Of a stretch of 64,000 nt of DNA, positions 24,695-33,170 are shown one piece after another; position 1 is the first letter of the stretch; every line of letters starts with the position of its first letter. A model generated the notes under the pieces. That model was not told the origin of the DNA. It ran no database searches and was given only the letters and a program-made list of their open reading frames with translations. Source of the DNA: JBBPZA01 sp963728925 (GTDB lineage Bacteria; Actinomycetota; Thermoleophilia; Solirubrobacterales; Solirubrobacteraceae); the NCBI GenBank assembly GCA_963728925.1, contig CAVSMB010000015.1:124001-188000 (forward strand). The letters run 5' to 3'. Made by a program: the position numbers and the translations under genes.

Positions 24695-26302
24695 CCCGAG
24701 CGGACGGAGCTCGGGCGCATCCAGGCGCCCCTGCGCGGCGGCGATCACGCCACGTGCCACACCGTCCCAGGAGAACCGCGCGTCCGCCGTCGCAACGAGC
24801 GCCTCGCGGGCGGCCGAACGCAGTTCCGCAGGTGCCTCGAGCCACGCCGCGAGGTTCGCGGCGATGGCCTCGACGGCCCCCGGGCCGACGTCGAAGGAGA
24901 TCCACGGCGACACCTCCGCGGGCAAGTGCTCGCGCAGGACCTCGGAGACCTCGGCCATCCCGGAATGGGCGGCGCTGACCGGCAGGATGCCGCACGAGGC
25001 GGCCTCGGCGGCGACCATCCCGTAGGCCTCGGGGAAGGTGCTGGGCATCACGAGCGCCTCGGCGGCGGGCAGGAGGTCGACGAGCTCTGAATGCTCGAGG
25101 CGGCCGGTGAAGGTGATCGATCCGGCGACGTCCCCCAGCGCCGCGGGATCGACGCCGTCTACGAAGGCCTCGAGGTAGCGCAGCGGCGCGTCGGGGCCGC
25201 CCTCCGCGGCACGCCCCTCGCGGGCGATCGCGCGCACCTCGTCCAGGTCGCGGCGGTCGAGCGCCGCGACCAGCCGCTCGGCCTGGGCGCGCCACCCACC
25301 GAAGCCGACGACGACGAGGTGGGCGGTGGGGACGCGCGCGCGGACGAGCGGCCAGGCGGCCAGCAGCAGGTCGATGCCCTTGGAGGCGATGAGCTTTCCG
25401 ACGAACGTCACGAGCCTCGCGTCCTGCGGCAGCGAGGCGATGCTCCCGACGGCCGCGGCCGCCTCGGCGGGGTCGCGGGAGAAGGCGGAGGGGGACGCGG
25501 GGGGCGGGGCCGCGGCCTCCGGGGAGGAGGGGCCCGCGGCGGGCGAGGCCGACGGCCGCCCCTCCTGCGCCGCCTCCTCGGCCAGCCGCGCTGCGAGCGC
25601 CGCCACCCCCTCGCGCGCGGCCTCGTGGTCGCGCGGCGCGAACGCGGCGATGTCGACCCCCGGCGGCCCCAGGCGCGTCTTGGGCGGCAGCGCGGGGTCG
25701 TCGAGGGCCGCCCACAGGCTGTGGCCGGTGTGGGCCGAGCCGACGATGACCGTGCGCGCCGGGCCCAGGCCCTCGTGGGCGAAGGGCTCGAAGCGCGCGT
25801 GCGGCTTGACGGTGTACTCGAGCGCCGAGCCGTGGACCTTCGCCGCGTAGGGCACCCCGGTCCCCTCCAGCGCGCGGGCGAGGATGACCGGTCCCATCAC
25901 GAGGTGGTTGGCGAGGGCGGCCTCGATTGCCGAGGTCTCCACGACCTCGCGGACCGCGGCGACGTTGAGCTCGATGTAGCGCTCGAGCTCGTCGTCGGAC
26001 AGCTCCTCGAAGGGCCGCGCCTCGACGCCCTCGTAGCGGTCGGCGACGTAGACCGGCAACAGGCCGCCGATCTCTGGGCGCAGGACGGTGCAGCGGACCG
26101 GCTCGCGCAGCACGCGCACCTCGAGGCGCCCGCCGTCCCAGTTGCCGACCGCGTCGACGAAGGGCATCTCCTCGGCGCGGCGCTCCTGGGCCAGGAGGTG
26201 GACCTCGTGCCCGGCGCGCACGAGCGCCGTCGCGAGGCTCTCGTTGTAGACGTTGGAACCGGTGCCGCGGAGCAGGTAGCCGTGGAAGATGAGGAAGCGC
26301 AC
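24692..26302 (-). CDS. GT4-family glycosyltransferase with low-complexity insert
   Basis: The 536-residue protein has the two Rossmann halves of GT-B glycosyltransferases. The N-terminal half starts MRFLIFHGYLLRGTGSNVYNESLATALVRAGHEV. The C-terminal half has TFVGKLIASKGIDLLLAAWP, the ITFTGRLEHSELVDLLPAAEALVMPSTFPEAYGMVAAEAASCG donor-binding block with the E-x7-E motif, and a C-terminal helix. Between the halves, residues about 245-285 are a Ser/Ala/Pro-rich stretch that makes the protein longer than the usual 380-420. The acceptor is unknown. The start is GTG at 26302, with a TAGGGT box 8 bases upstream. It is divergent from the zinc-ribbon gene at 26360. Confidence 0.88.
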   Translation of the reverse strand: MRFLIFHGYLLRGTGSNVYNESLATALVRAGHEVHLLAQERRAEEMPFVDAVGNWDGGRLEVRVLREPVRCTVLRPEIGGLLPVYVADRYEGVEARPFEELSDDELERYIELNVAAVREVVETSAIEAALANHLVMGPVILARALEGTGVPYAAKVHGSALEYTVKPHARFEPFAHEGLGPARTVIVGSAHTGHSLWAALDDPALPPKTRLGPPGVDIAAFAPRDHEAAREGVAALAARLAEEAAQEGRPSASPAAGPSSPEAAAPPPASPSAFSRDPAEAAAAVGSIASLPQDARLVTFVGKLIASKGIDLLLAAWPLVRARVPTAHLVVVGFGGWRAQAERLVAALDRRDLDEVRAIAREGRAAEGGPDAPLRYLEAFVDGVDPAALGDVAGSITFTGRLEHSELVDLLPAAEALVMPSTFPEAYGMVAAEAASCGILPVSAAHSGMAEVSEVLREHLPAEVSPWISFDVGPGAVEAIAANLAAWLEAPAELRSAAREALVATADARFSWDGVARGVIAAAQGRLDAPELRPLG

Positions 26303-26310
26303 GAGCGGGC

Positions 26311-26316
26311 ACCCTA
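26311..26316 (-). promoter_or_regulatory. -10 box TAGGGT of the glycosyltransferase gene
   Basis: On the minus strand TAGGGT ends 8 bases before the GTG at 26302. Together with TAGACT at 26346 it forms a compact divergent promoter region of under 60 bases. Confidence 0.5.
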
Positions 26317-26345
26317 TCCAGGGCCGTCCGGGCCGGGAGCGTCGC

Positions 26346-26351
26346 TAGACT
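26346..26351 (+). promoter_or_regulatory. -10 box TAGACT of the small zinc-ribbon gene
   Basis: TAGACT ends 8 bases before the TTG at 26360. It supports TTG as the start of the small protein and a leaderless transcript. Confidence 0.5.
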
Positions 26352-26359
26352 TCCCCGCC

Positions 26360-26629
26360 TTGAGCGTTCGCCAGAAATATCGGCTGCGGGCGCCCTCGAC
26401 CGGCCGCGAGGTCATCGTCGAGGGCGAGCCCGGCAAGGTCTACGTCGACCAGGAGACCGGGGAGCCCCTCGAGGTCGAGGGCGAGCTGCTGCCGCTCGCG
26501 CCCTCGCCCTCCAACCTCCCCTGGTCGGTGGAGACGCTGCGCTTCTGCAACTGGTGCGACTCGCTCGTCCAGAAGGACCTCAACGACTGCCCCACCTGCG
26601 GCCGGCGCATGGACGCGCTGGGCGCCTAG
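26360..26629 (+). CDS. 89-residue zinc-ribbon protein
   Basis: A longer open frame exists upstream, but the real gene is the last 89 codons from TTG. The N-terminal half (KYRLRAPSTGREVIVEGEPGKVYVDQETGEPLEVEGELLPL) looks like a small beta domain. The C-terminal half carries a zinc ribbon, CNWCDSL, then CPTCGRRMDALGA. The frame continues the codon bias of neighbours and the -10 box fits this start. The function is unknown; a regulatory or nucleic-acid-binding role is possible. It is followed after 16 bases by a lipoprotein gene. Confidence 0.7.
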   Translation: MSVRQKYRLRAPSTGREVIVEGEPGKVYVDQETGEPLEVEGELLPLAPSPSNLPWSVETLRFCNWCDSLVQKDLNDCPTCGRRMDALGA

Positions 26630-26645
26630 CCGGCCCGTCGAGCCC

Positions 26646-27140
26646 GTGCCTCGCCGCTCGCCGTACCTCGTCCTCGTCGCGGTGCCGGGCGTCCTGCTGG
26701 CCCTCGCCCTGGCCGCCTGCGGCGGCGGCGGCGACAGCTCGACCAACGCGCTCGACAAGCCGCCGCTCACGGTGCCCGACAGCACGCCGCTGAGCACGCC
26801 GTCGACGAGCACCACGCAGCGCACGACGAGCACCTCCAGCACCTCGAGCTCCGGCGACTCGTCGGGCTCGAGCGGCGATGACTCCGCAGGCGGCGGAGGC
26901 TCGTCCGGCGACGACGGCTCCTCGCAGGACGGCTCGGGGTCCGGCTCGGGCGATTCCGGGGCTTCGGGCGGCTCCGGTGGCTCCGGTGGCTCGGGTGGCT
27001 CGGGCTCGGGCTCCGGGTCGGATTCGGGAGGCTCAGGCGACGGAGGCGGCTCACGGGCCCCCTCGGACTCGCCGCCGCCCCCGGGCTCGCCCGCCAGCGA
27101 GTTCGAGAAGTACTGCAGCGACAACCCTGGCGCCTGCTGA
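26646..27140 (+). CDS. Ser/Gly/Asp-rich lipoprotein
   Basis: The 164-residue protein starts at GTG and has a clear lipoprotein signal: basic MPRRSPY, hydrophobic core, and LALAACGGGG with the lipid Cys near residue 25. From about residue 50 to 145 it is almost pure Ser, Gly, Asp and Thr, then Pro-rich, and it ends with a short EFEKYCSDNPGAC tail containing two Cys. Such low-complexity stalks span the cell wall. No domain or enzymatic motif is seen. It could be a surface linker protein or an unspecific lipoprotein. Confidence 0.72.
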   Translation: MPRRSPYLVLVAVPGVLLALALAACGGGGDSSTNALDKPPLTVPDSTPLSTPSTSTTQRTTSTSSTSSSGDSSGSSGDDSAGGGGSSGDDGSSQDGSGSGSGDSGASGGSGGSGGSGGSGSGSGSDSGGSGDGGGSRAPSDSPPPPGSPASEFEKYCSDNPGAC

Positions 27141-27270
27141 GATCCCGCGCGCACGGTCAAGGGTTGCGCCCCGTGTGCCGATGCAGGACATGGCCGACTG
27201 ACGGCCTGGAGATTCCATTCTGCCCGCCACCGCGATCGAGACCCACGGCGCACTTGCCGCCGTCCGCCGC

Positions 27271-29784
27271 ATGTCCGACGCGGTGCTGGCCGGCTCGAGC
27301 TTCGACGACATCACCGAGGCGCTCATGCGCGAACTCGGTCTTGCGCTCTCGCTCGATCACGTCCGCCTCCACGTCGTCGCCCAGGACAGCTCGATCGGGC
27401 GTGGCCGCGTCCTTCACCTGCGCCCGGCCGACGGCCCGGCGATGGCCGAGGAGCGACCGCTCCAGGCCGGCGGGGGCGACCCGGAGGTTCGCCGGGCGAT
27501 CGACGAGCACCGGCCTCTGGTCGCGGACGACGGCTCCCTGCTCCAGCCGCTGACGTTCGGAGGCGAGGTCCGCGCGGTCCTCGGGCTGGTCGCTCCCGCG
27601 CCGCGCGAGTTCTCGGCCGCCGAGATCGAGATCGCCGCGACGCTGGCCAATCAGGCAGCGGCCGGGATCGCCCTGCGCGAGCTCGAGCACCGGCGCCGGC
27701 TCGAGCTCGAGCAGCAGACCGCGCTCGCGCGTGCGGCCCGCTCGCTGAGTGGCAGCCTCGAGCTGCGCGAGATCCTCACCGCCCTGGCCCGCGAGGCCGA
27801 CCTCGCCGTCGGGGGCGACTGCGCCGGCGTCTACCTCGCCGACGGCACCGGCGGCGGCGTGGCCTTCGCCGGCCACGACGAGCCCGAAGCGTGGTTCGGG
27901 TCGCACATCGGTCCCGGCGAGGGCCTCGGCGGCCGCGTGCTGCAGACCGGCCAGGGTGCCGTCACCGACCGCTACCGCGACGAGGTCGAGCTCCCGGACA
28001 TCGCGGGCCTGGCGGAGCTCGAGACGGCGGTGTCGGTGCCGATCCACTGGGAGGGCGAGCTGAAGGGCGCGCTGTCGGTCGGCTTCCGCCGCACGCACCG
28101 CATCGGCGACGAGGACATGGAGGTGCTCGAGGCGATCGCCGGGCTGGCGGCCATGGCCTGCCGCAACGCGGAGGCCTACGAGACGGCCCGTTCCGCCGCG
28201 CGGACCGACGCGCTCACGGGGGTCCTCAACCACGGCGCGATGCACGTGCGGCTGCACGAGGAGATCGAGCGCGCGCGCCGCGTCGGCAACCCGCTGACCT
28301 GCGTGCTCATCGACATCGACAACTTCAAGGCCCTCAACGACCGCGCCGGCCACCTTGTCGGCGACCTGATCCTCCAGCGCGTCGCGCGCGTGCTGTCGCG
28401 CGAGTTCCGGCCCTACGACCAGATCGCCCGCTACGGCGGCGACGAGTTCGTCCTCATCCTCTCGGGCGTCGGCCTGGACGAGGCGCGGGCTGCCGCCGGC
28501 CGCATGCGCGCCTCCATCCGCGACACCGCCCGCTCGGCCGGGGCCCCCGCCGCCCCCCTGCAGTGCTCGATCGGCATCGCCCTCTGGCACGAGCCGCTCG
28601 GCGCGGGGGAGCTGCTCGAGCGCGCCGATCGCGCGCTGCTGCTCGCCAAGCGGACCGGGCGCGACCGCGTGGCGATCGCCTCGCCCGAGACCGAGCACGC
28701 GCTGGCCATGCTCGTTGGGCGCAGCGGGTCGCCGTCGGATCTGATGCGCGGCTTCTGGGACATGGTCGCCGGCTGCGAGACGCCCCGCGAGGCGATCACC
28801 ACGCTGCCGGCCTTCATGCGCCGCGCGCTCGGCCTCGAGGAGGTGGCGCTCTACGAGACAGCAGCCGGCGGCGAGCCCGTGCTGCGGCGCGCCGCGGACG
28901 CCCGCCTCCCGGGCGACCCGGGGCCGCGGGCCTTCCTCCGGCGAGGGCTGGCGCTGCACGACCGGGCCGCCGACCGCATGGCCCGCGCCGCCGTGGCCCG
29001 CGACTCGCTGCCCGAGCTGTACGCCGGCCTCGGAGTGGAGCGCAACGATCTCGTCGCCGACGCTCCCGCCGGGTCCTACGCGGCCGTCCCGCTGGCCGGC
29101 CCCGAGGGACTGCACGGCCTGCTCCTGCTGCGCAGCGCGGAGCGCCCGTTCGCGCTCGACGTGCTCCAGCAGGCGGAGATGCTCGGGCGCCAGTCGCTGA
29201 TGGTGCTCCACGGCCAGAACGGCGGCGGCTCGGCAGCGGCGGTCAAGGCGCTGGCGGCGGCCATCGACGCGCGCGACAACTACACCCACGAGCACTCCCA
29301 GGCGGTGGTGACACTGGCCGAGCAGGTGGCCCGCGCGCTCGCGCTCCCCGCCCCCGAGGTCGAGCGCGTGCGCACCGGCGCGCTGCTCCACGACGTCGGG
29401 AAGGTCGCGATCCCGAACGAGATCCTCTACAAGGCCGGGACCCTCGACGAGTCGGAGTGGGAGGTCATGCGCCAGCACCCGCTGATCGGCGAGCGGATCC
29501 TGCGGCGGACGCCCGATCTCACCGACGTCGCGGCGCTGGTGCGCCACGAGCACGAGCACTACGACGGCAGCGGCTATCCCGACGGGGTGGCGGGCGCCGA
29601 CATCCCGATCGGCTCGCGCATCATCCTCGCCTGCGACGCCTACAGCGCGATGATCACCCGCCGTCCGTACCGCGAGCCGATGTCGTCCGCCACGGCGGTC
29701 GACGAGCTGCGGCGCAGCTCCGGCGGGCAGTTCGATCCCGTGGTCGTCGACGCGCTCGTGCGGGTGCTGGGCCAGCGCGACTGA
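27271..29784 (+). CDS. GAF-GGDEF-HD-GYP cyclic-di-GMP signalling protein
   Basis: The 837-residue cytoplasmic protein combines sensing with both synthesis and breakdown of c-di-GMP. GAF-like domains lie at about 15-135 and 155-300. A GGDEF diguanylate cyclase domain follows (about 305-470) with an intact RYGGDEFVLIL (GGDEF near 388), then another GAF-like region (480-640). A C-terminal HD-GYP phosphodiesterase domain has HDVGKVAIPNEIL (about 706) and HEHEHYDGSGYPDG (GYP near 767). Both active sites look complete, so the protein may switch between activities. The ATG at 27271 is used; the frame is open about 18 codons further upstream, but without a good ATG/GTG/TTG. Confidence 0.92.
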   Translation: MSDAVLAGSSFDDITEALMRELGLALSLDHVRLHVVAQDSSIGRGRVLHLRPADGPAMAEERPLQAGGGDPEVRRAIDEHRPLVADDGSLLQPLTFGGEVRAVLGLVAPAPREFSAAEIEIAATLANQAAAGIALRELEHRRRLELEQQTALARAARSLSGSLELREILTALAREADLAVGGDCAGVYLADGTGGGVAFAGHDEPEAWFGSHIGPGEGLGGRVLQTGQGAVTDRYRDEVELPDIAGLAELETAVSVPIHWEGELKGALSVGFRRTHRIGDEDMEVLEAIAGLAAMACRNAEAYETARSAARTDALTGVLNHGAMHVRLHEEIERARRVGNPLTCVLIDIDNFKALNDRAGHLVGDLILQRVARVLSREFRPYDQIARYGGDEFVLILSGVGLDEARAAAGRMRASIRDTARSAGAPAAPLQCSIGIALWHEPLGAGELLERADRALLLAKRTGRDRVAIASPETEHALAMLVGRSGSPSDLMRGFWDMVAGCETPREAITTLPAFMRRALGLEEVALYETAAGGEPVLRRAADARLPGDPGPRAFLRRGLALHDRAADRMARAAVARDSLPELYAGLGVERNDLVADAPAGSYAAVPLAGPEGLHGLLLLRSAERPFALDVLQQAEMLGRQSLMVLHGQNGGGSAAAVKALAAAIDARDNYTHEHSQAVVTLAEQVARALALPAPEVERVRTGALLHDVGKVAIPNEILYKAGTLDESEWEVMRQHPLIGERILRRTPDLTDVAALVRHEHEHYDGSGYPDGVAGADIPIGSRIILACDAYSAMITRRPYREPMSSATAVDELRRSSGGQFDPVVVDALVRVLGQRD

Positions 29785-29802
29785 GCCCGCCGCGAACCGC
29801 GC

Positions 29803-30484
29803 TCAGCTCGTGGCGTTCTTGCGCGGCGTGACCACCATCGTCGCGCGGTAGAGCATGCGCTCCGTACGGTACAGGCAGCGGTAGTCGCGCAGCGAGCCCA
29901 GGCGCTGCTGGGCCGACTTGGGGCGGAGGCTGCTTCGTGCAGTCGGTCTGCGGGCGGCTCGTGCGCCACGCGTTGCCGTCGTCGAGCCCTTCAGCCAGCA
30001 CCGGGGCCCATGTGGGCGTCGTCAGCGCGACGATGTAGCCCTTGCGCACGAACAGCGAGCGCAGGAGCGGGAACTGGGTCTCACGGTTGAAGTAGGGCCG
30101 CAGGGCGAACAGCTCGCTCTGGCCGGTGAGCTGGTAGCTGTAGCCCCGGCGCGGGGGCTTGAGGATGCTGATGCGAGCCTGGGCCGCGCCGCCGAAGTTG
30201 GAGTTGAAGAACGCGATCTGCTGAGCCGACGGGTTCCCCAGGCGGATCGTGAAGGCGACCACGCGCCCGTCGCGGGGTGCGACCATCATCCCCGCCTTGC
30301 CGCGACCCTGGGTCGTGACCTGGAAGCCCGAGAGGCGCGTCATGACGGAGCACGGGTCGGCGGGGCAGTCGGCGGCCGGACGATCGGTCGTCTGGCCGAT
30401 CTCGATGATCTGGGCGGAGGCGGCGGCGGGGATCAGCGCGAGCAGCGCGACCATCCCCGCGAGCCAGGCAAGGAGTCTCGGCAT
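29803..30484 (-). pseudogene. secreted protein of unknown function, frameshifted near its C-terminus
   Basis: ATG at 30484 starts a protein with a clear signal peptide (MPRLLAWLAGMVALLALIP, AASAQ cleavage). A roughly 170-residue extracytoplasmic part follows, with DCPADPCSVMTRLSGFQV, RDGRVVAFTIRLGNPS and SYQLTGQSELFALRPYF. After DCTKQPPP the frame changes at a run of four G (29920-29923, plus strand). The continuing sense is in the next frame, KSAQQRLGSLRDYRCLYR and on to PRKNATS with stop at 29803. Removing one base restores a protein of about 226 residues. This is a recent frameshift or a sequencing error. The family is not recognised. Confidence 0.65.
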
Positions 30485-30555
30485 CAGGGTTCCAACCGAC
30501 GCTTCGGCACGGAGTTGCGGGTTCCTGCCCGACCGAGGGCGCTCGCGCACCGGCC

Positions 30556-31338
30556 TCAGCGCCCCTCGAAGCTCGCCTTGCCGGGGCCCTCGGAGAGGAA
30601 CGACGCGACGGCCCTGCGAAGGTCCTCGGTCGCGAAGAGCCCGCCCGCCGTGGTCCCGGTGATCGCGTCGGCGCCCTCCACGCCGCCCTCCAGGTATGCG
30701 CGGACGATCGCCTTGGTAGCCGCGTGGGCGACCGTCGGGCCTTCGGCCAGGTCGCGGGCGAAGCTCCGCGCCGCATCGTCGAAGCCGTCGTCGGGGAGCA
30801 CCCGGCTCACCACGTTCCAGGCCGCCAGCTCCGCGGCGGGATACAGGTCTCCGGTGTAGACGAACTCCCGTGCCCGCGCCGGCCCGGCGCGCTCGGCCAG
30901 CCGCTGGGTCCCGCCGGCGCCCGGGGTGAGGCCGACGCGGCGCTCCACGAGCCCGAAGCGCGCGGACTCGGCGGCGAGCAGCACGTCGCAGGCGAGCGCG
31001 AGCTCGAACGCCCACGTCAGGCACAGCGAATGGGCGGCGAACACGGTCGGGAGCTCGAGCCGCTCGACCCGCCGGTTGAGGGCGAGCAGGTCGCTGAAGT
31101 CCTCGCGCTCCTCGCGGTCCAGGCGCTCCTGGAAGAGGTGCACGTCGACGCCGCCGCTCACTGCCCGGCCCTCGGCGCGGAAGAGCAGCGCGCGCGGCGG
31201 GTCGGCCTCGAGCGCCGCGACGGCAGCCTCGAGCGCCTCGCCCATCGGGCCGTCGTAGAGGTTGAGCGGCGGCGAGTCGAAGGTGACGACGGCGAGCGGG
31301 CCGTCGCGCTCCAGCCGGGCCGGCGCGCCGGCGCTCAC
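30556..31338 (-). CDS. enoyl-CoA hydratase/isomerase family protein
   Basis: The 260-residue crotonase-fold protein starts at GTG 31338, whose first bases overlap the HIT gene stop (GTGA). Typical segments are LAVVTFDSPPLNLYDG at the N-terminus, an oxyanion-hole region (RAVSGGVDVHLF, about 58-70) and LPTVFAAHSLCLTWAFELALACDVLLAAESARFGLVERRVGLTPGAGGTQRL. The second loop reads AAHSLCLTWAFE where most members have A-x-x-G-x-x-x-G-G, so an oxyanion-hole glycine is changed and the substrate range may differ. The gene is coupled to the HIT-family gene, not to fatty-acid genes. Confidence 0.82.
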   Translation of the reverse strand: MSAGAPARLERDGPLAVVTFDSPPLNLYDGPMGEALEAAVAALEADPPRALLFRAEGRAVSGGVDVHLFQERLDREEREDFSDLLALNRRVERLELPTVFAAHSLCLTWAFELALACDVLLAAESARFGLVERRVGLTPGAGGTQRLAERAGPARAREFVYTGDLYPAAELAAWNVVSRVLPDDGFDDAARSFARDLAEGPTVAHAATKAIVRAYLEGGVEGADAITGTTAGGLFATEDLRRAVASFLSEGPGKASFEGR

Positions 31339-31745
31339 CCCGCGAGCTCCGCGCCGGCTGCCCTGATCTCGTCGGCGTCGCCCGGCGTCGGCGTCCACGG
31401 GAGCCGCAGCGGGTCGTCGGCGTAGCGCGGGACCACGTGCACGTGGAAGTGGAAGACCGTCTGCCACGCCACGCTGCCGCACGAGTTCAGGAGGTTGATG
31501 CCGTCGGCGCCGAGGCGCTCCTTCATGCGCGCCGCGAGCCGGCGGGCGGCGAGCGCACAGGCCTCCAGATCGCCGTCGGAGACCTCGAGCAGATCGGCGG
31601 TGTGGGCGCGCGAGACGACGAGCGCGTGGCCGCGCGTGGCCGGGTTGATGTCCATGAAGGCGACGGTCCGCTCGTCCTCGTCGACCACGGTCGCCGGGAG
31701 CTCGCCCGCGACGATCTTGCAGAAGAGGCAGTCGGGATCGGCCAT
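31335..31745 (-). CDS. HIT-family nucleotide hydrolase
   Basis: The 136-residue protein has the histidine-triad motif H99-F-H101-V-H103 followed by VVP. The Hint-type N-terminus DCLFCKIVAGELPATVVDEDERTVAFMDINPATRGHALVV includes a C-x2-C pair that may bind zinc with later residues. HIT proteins hydrolyse nucleoside phosphoramidates or dinucleotides. Length matches the Hint subfamily. The start ATG is supported by a TAGGCT box 8 bases upstream. The stop overlaps the GTG of the enoyl-CoA hydratase-like gene, suggesting coupled translation. Confidence 0.93.
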   Translation of the reverse strand: MADPDCLFCKIVAGELPATVVDEDERTVAFMDINPATRGHALVVSRAHTADLLEVSDGDLEACALAARRLAARMKERLGADGINLLNSCGSVAWQTVFHFHVHVVPRYADDPLRLPWTPTPGDADEIRAAGAELAG

Positions 31746-31753
31746 GGCGGGGA

Positions 31754-31759
31754 AGCCTA
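31754..31759 (-). promoter_or_regulatory. -10 box TAGGCT of the HIT gene
   Basis: On the minus strand TAGGCT ends 8 bases before the ATG at 31745. It is one half of a 59-base divergent promoter region shared with the M28 peptidase gene. Confidence 0.5.
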
Positions 31760-31792
31760 TCCGGTGGCGTCGCGCGCGGCGCGGGCGCCGAC

Positions 31793-31798
31793 TACCCT
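31793..31798 (+). promoter_or_regulatory. -10 box TACCCT of the M28 peptidase gene
   Basis: TACCCT ends 6 bases before the ATG at 31805 and fits the TANNNT leaderless arrangement. Confidence 0.45.
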
Positions 31799-31804
31799 CC
31801 CGCG

Positions 31805-33013
31805 ATGCCTCCCGATCGCGCCCAGCTCGAGGCCACCGTCGGCCATCTGGCCGGCCTTGACCGCGGCTCCTGCTCCCCGGGGGAGCGCGACGCGGCCGAG
31901 TGGGTCGCCGAGCGGTTGCGCGAGCGCGGCGCTCCGGCGCTCGTCGAGGAGGAGCGCGCCCACGGGACCTACTGGTGGCCGGCCCTCGCCCAGGGGACCA
32001 TCGCCGTGGGTGGTGCCGTGGCGGCGCTGCGCGGCCGGCGGCTGCTCGGAGCCGCCGTCAGCGCCTTCGCCGCGGCGGCCATGTACGACGACGTCAGCGG
32101 TGGGTCGCAGTGGTTCCGCCGTCTGCTGCCCTGGCGCCCGACGTGGAACGTCGTGGCCGAGGCGGGCGATACGGATGCGCGCCGCACCGTCGTGTTCGTC
32201 GCCCACCACGACGCCGCCCACGGCGGCGCGATCTTCGACGACTCGCTCATCCGCGCCCTCGCCGATCGCTTCCCCGAGCGCTTCGAGCGCACCGACGAAT
32301 GGCCGCCGATCGCGGCGGGGCCCTTCGCGGCCGCCGCGCTCGTGGCCGCCGGCGCTCTGGTCGGCAGCCGCGGACTGCTCGGCCTCGGGCTCGGGCTGAG
32401 CACGCTGTCGTTGGTCTCCTTCGCCGACATCGCGGGCCGCCACGTCGTGCCCGGTGCCAACGACAACGCGACCGCGGTCGCCGTGATCGTCGACCTCGCC
32501 CGCGCGCTGCGCGAGCAGCCGGCGCAGGGCGTCCGGGTTCTGCTGGTGTCCACGGGGTCCGAGGAGTCGCATATGGAGGGCATGCGCGCGTTCGCCCGCC
32601 GCCACTTCGGTTCCCTCGATCCAGCGACCACGACCGTCGTGTGCCTCGACACCGTCGGCAGCGAGGCCGAGCTCGTGCTCGTCGAGGGCGAGGGCATGAT
32701 CGCCATGCACGAGTACCCCGACGACGTGAAGTCGCTCGTCGCGCGCGCTGCCGCGCGGGCCGGCGTCCACCTGCGCCGCGGGCTGAAGCTGCGCTTCTCG
32801 ACGGACGGGCTGATCGCCCTGCGCGCGGGCTACCCAACGGCCTCGATCGGCTCGGTCAACCGCTACAAGCTGCCCTCCAACTACCACAAGCCCTCCGACA
32901 CGGCGGAGAACGTCGACTACGACACGGTGCAGGACTGCGCGGCGCTGTGCGAGGCGATCGTACGCGAGCTGGCGGGCGAGCCGGGGCGCGAGCCCGCGAC
33001 GGCGCCGGCCTGA
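31805..33013 (+). CDS. M28-family metallopeptidase with membrane segments
   Basis: The 402-residue protein has the two-zinc aminopeptidase ligands of family M28: VVFVAHHDAAHGG (His), VPGANDNATAVAVIVDLARAL (Asp), LVSTGSEESHMEGMRAF (adjacent Glu residues), VCLDTVGS (Asp), and a late His in NYHKPSDTAENVDYDTV. Hydrophobic segments at about 55-90 and 170-205 are inserted before and within the catalytic core, so it may be membrane-associated. The peptide specificity is unknown. It is divergent from the HIT gene and convergent to the tRNA nucleotidyltransferase. Confidence 0.88.
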   Translation: MPPDRAQLEATVGHLAGLDRGSCSPGERDAAEWVAERLRERGAPALVEEERAHGTYWWPALAQGTIAVGGAVAALRGRRLLGAAVSAFAAAAMYDDVSGGSQWFRRLLPWRPTWNVVAEAGDTDARRTVVFVAHHDAAHGGAIFDDSLIRALADRFPERFERTDEWPPIAAGPFAAAALVAAGALVGSRGLLGLGLGLSTLSLVSFADIAGRHVVPGANDNATAVAVIVDLARALREQPAQGVRVLLVSTGSEESHMEGMRAFARRHFGSLDPATTTVVCLDTVGSEAELVLVEGEGMIAMHEYPDDVKSLVARAAARAGVHLRRGLKLRFSTDGLIALRAGYPTASIGSVNRYKLPSNYHKPSDTAENVDYDTVQDCAALCEAIVRELAGEPGREPATAPA

Positions 33014-33170
33014 CTCGGGGCGGGCCGCTGGCCGGCCATGACGCCCTGCGAGCGCCTCCCAGGATTGTGCCGTCCCACTGCGGCGGGCCATACTCGCTCG
33101 CGAGGATGAGAACGCAGCTTCGGGAGATTCGTCCGTCCCGGGTACCGGTGTGGCCCGTGCTCCGGTTCGC

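Noticed and set aside
26940..27030. Repeated GGCTCCGGTGGCTC units looking like a tandem array
   Set aside because: They are Gly/Ser codon repeats inside the lipoprotein gene, with no spacers, so neither CRISPR nor an independent element.
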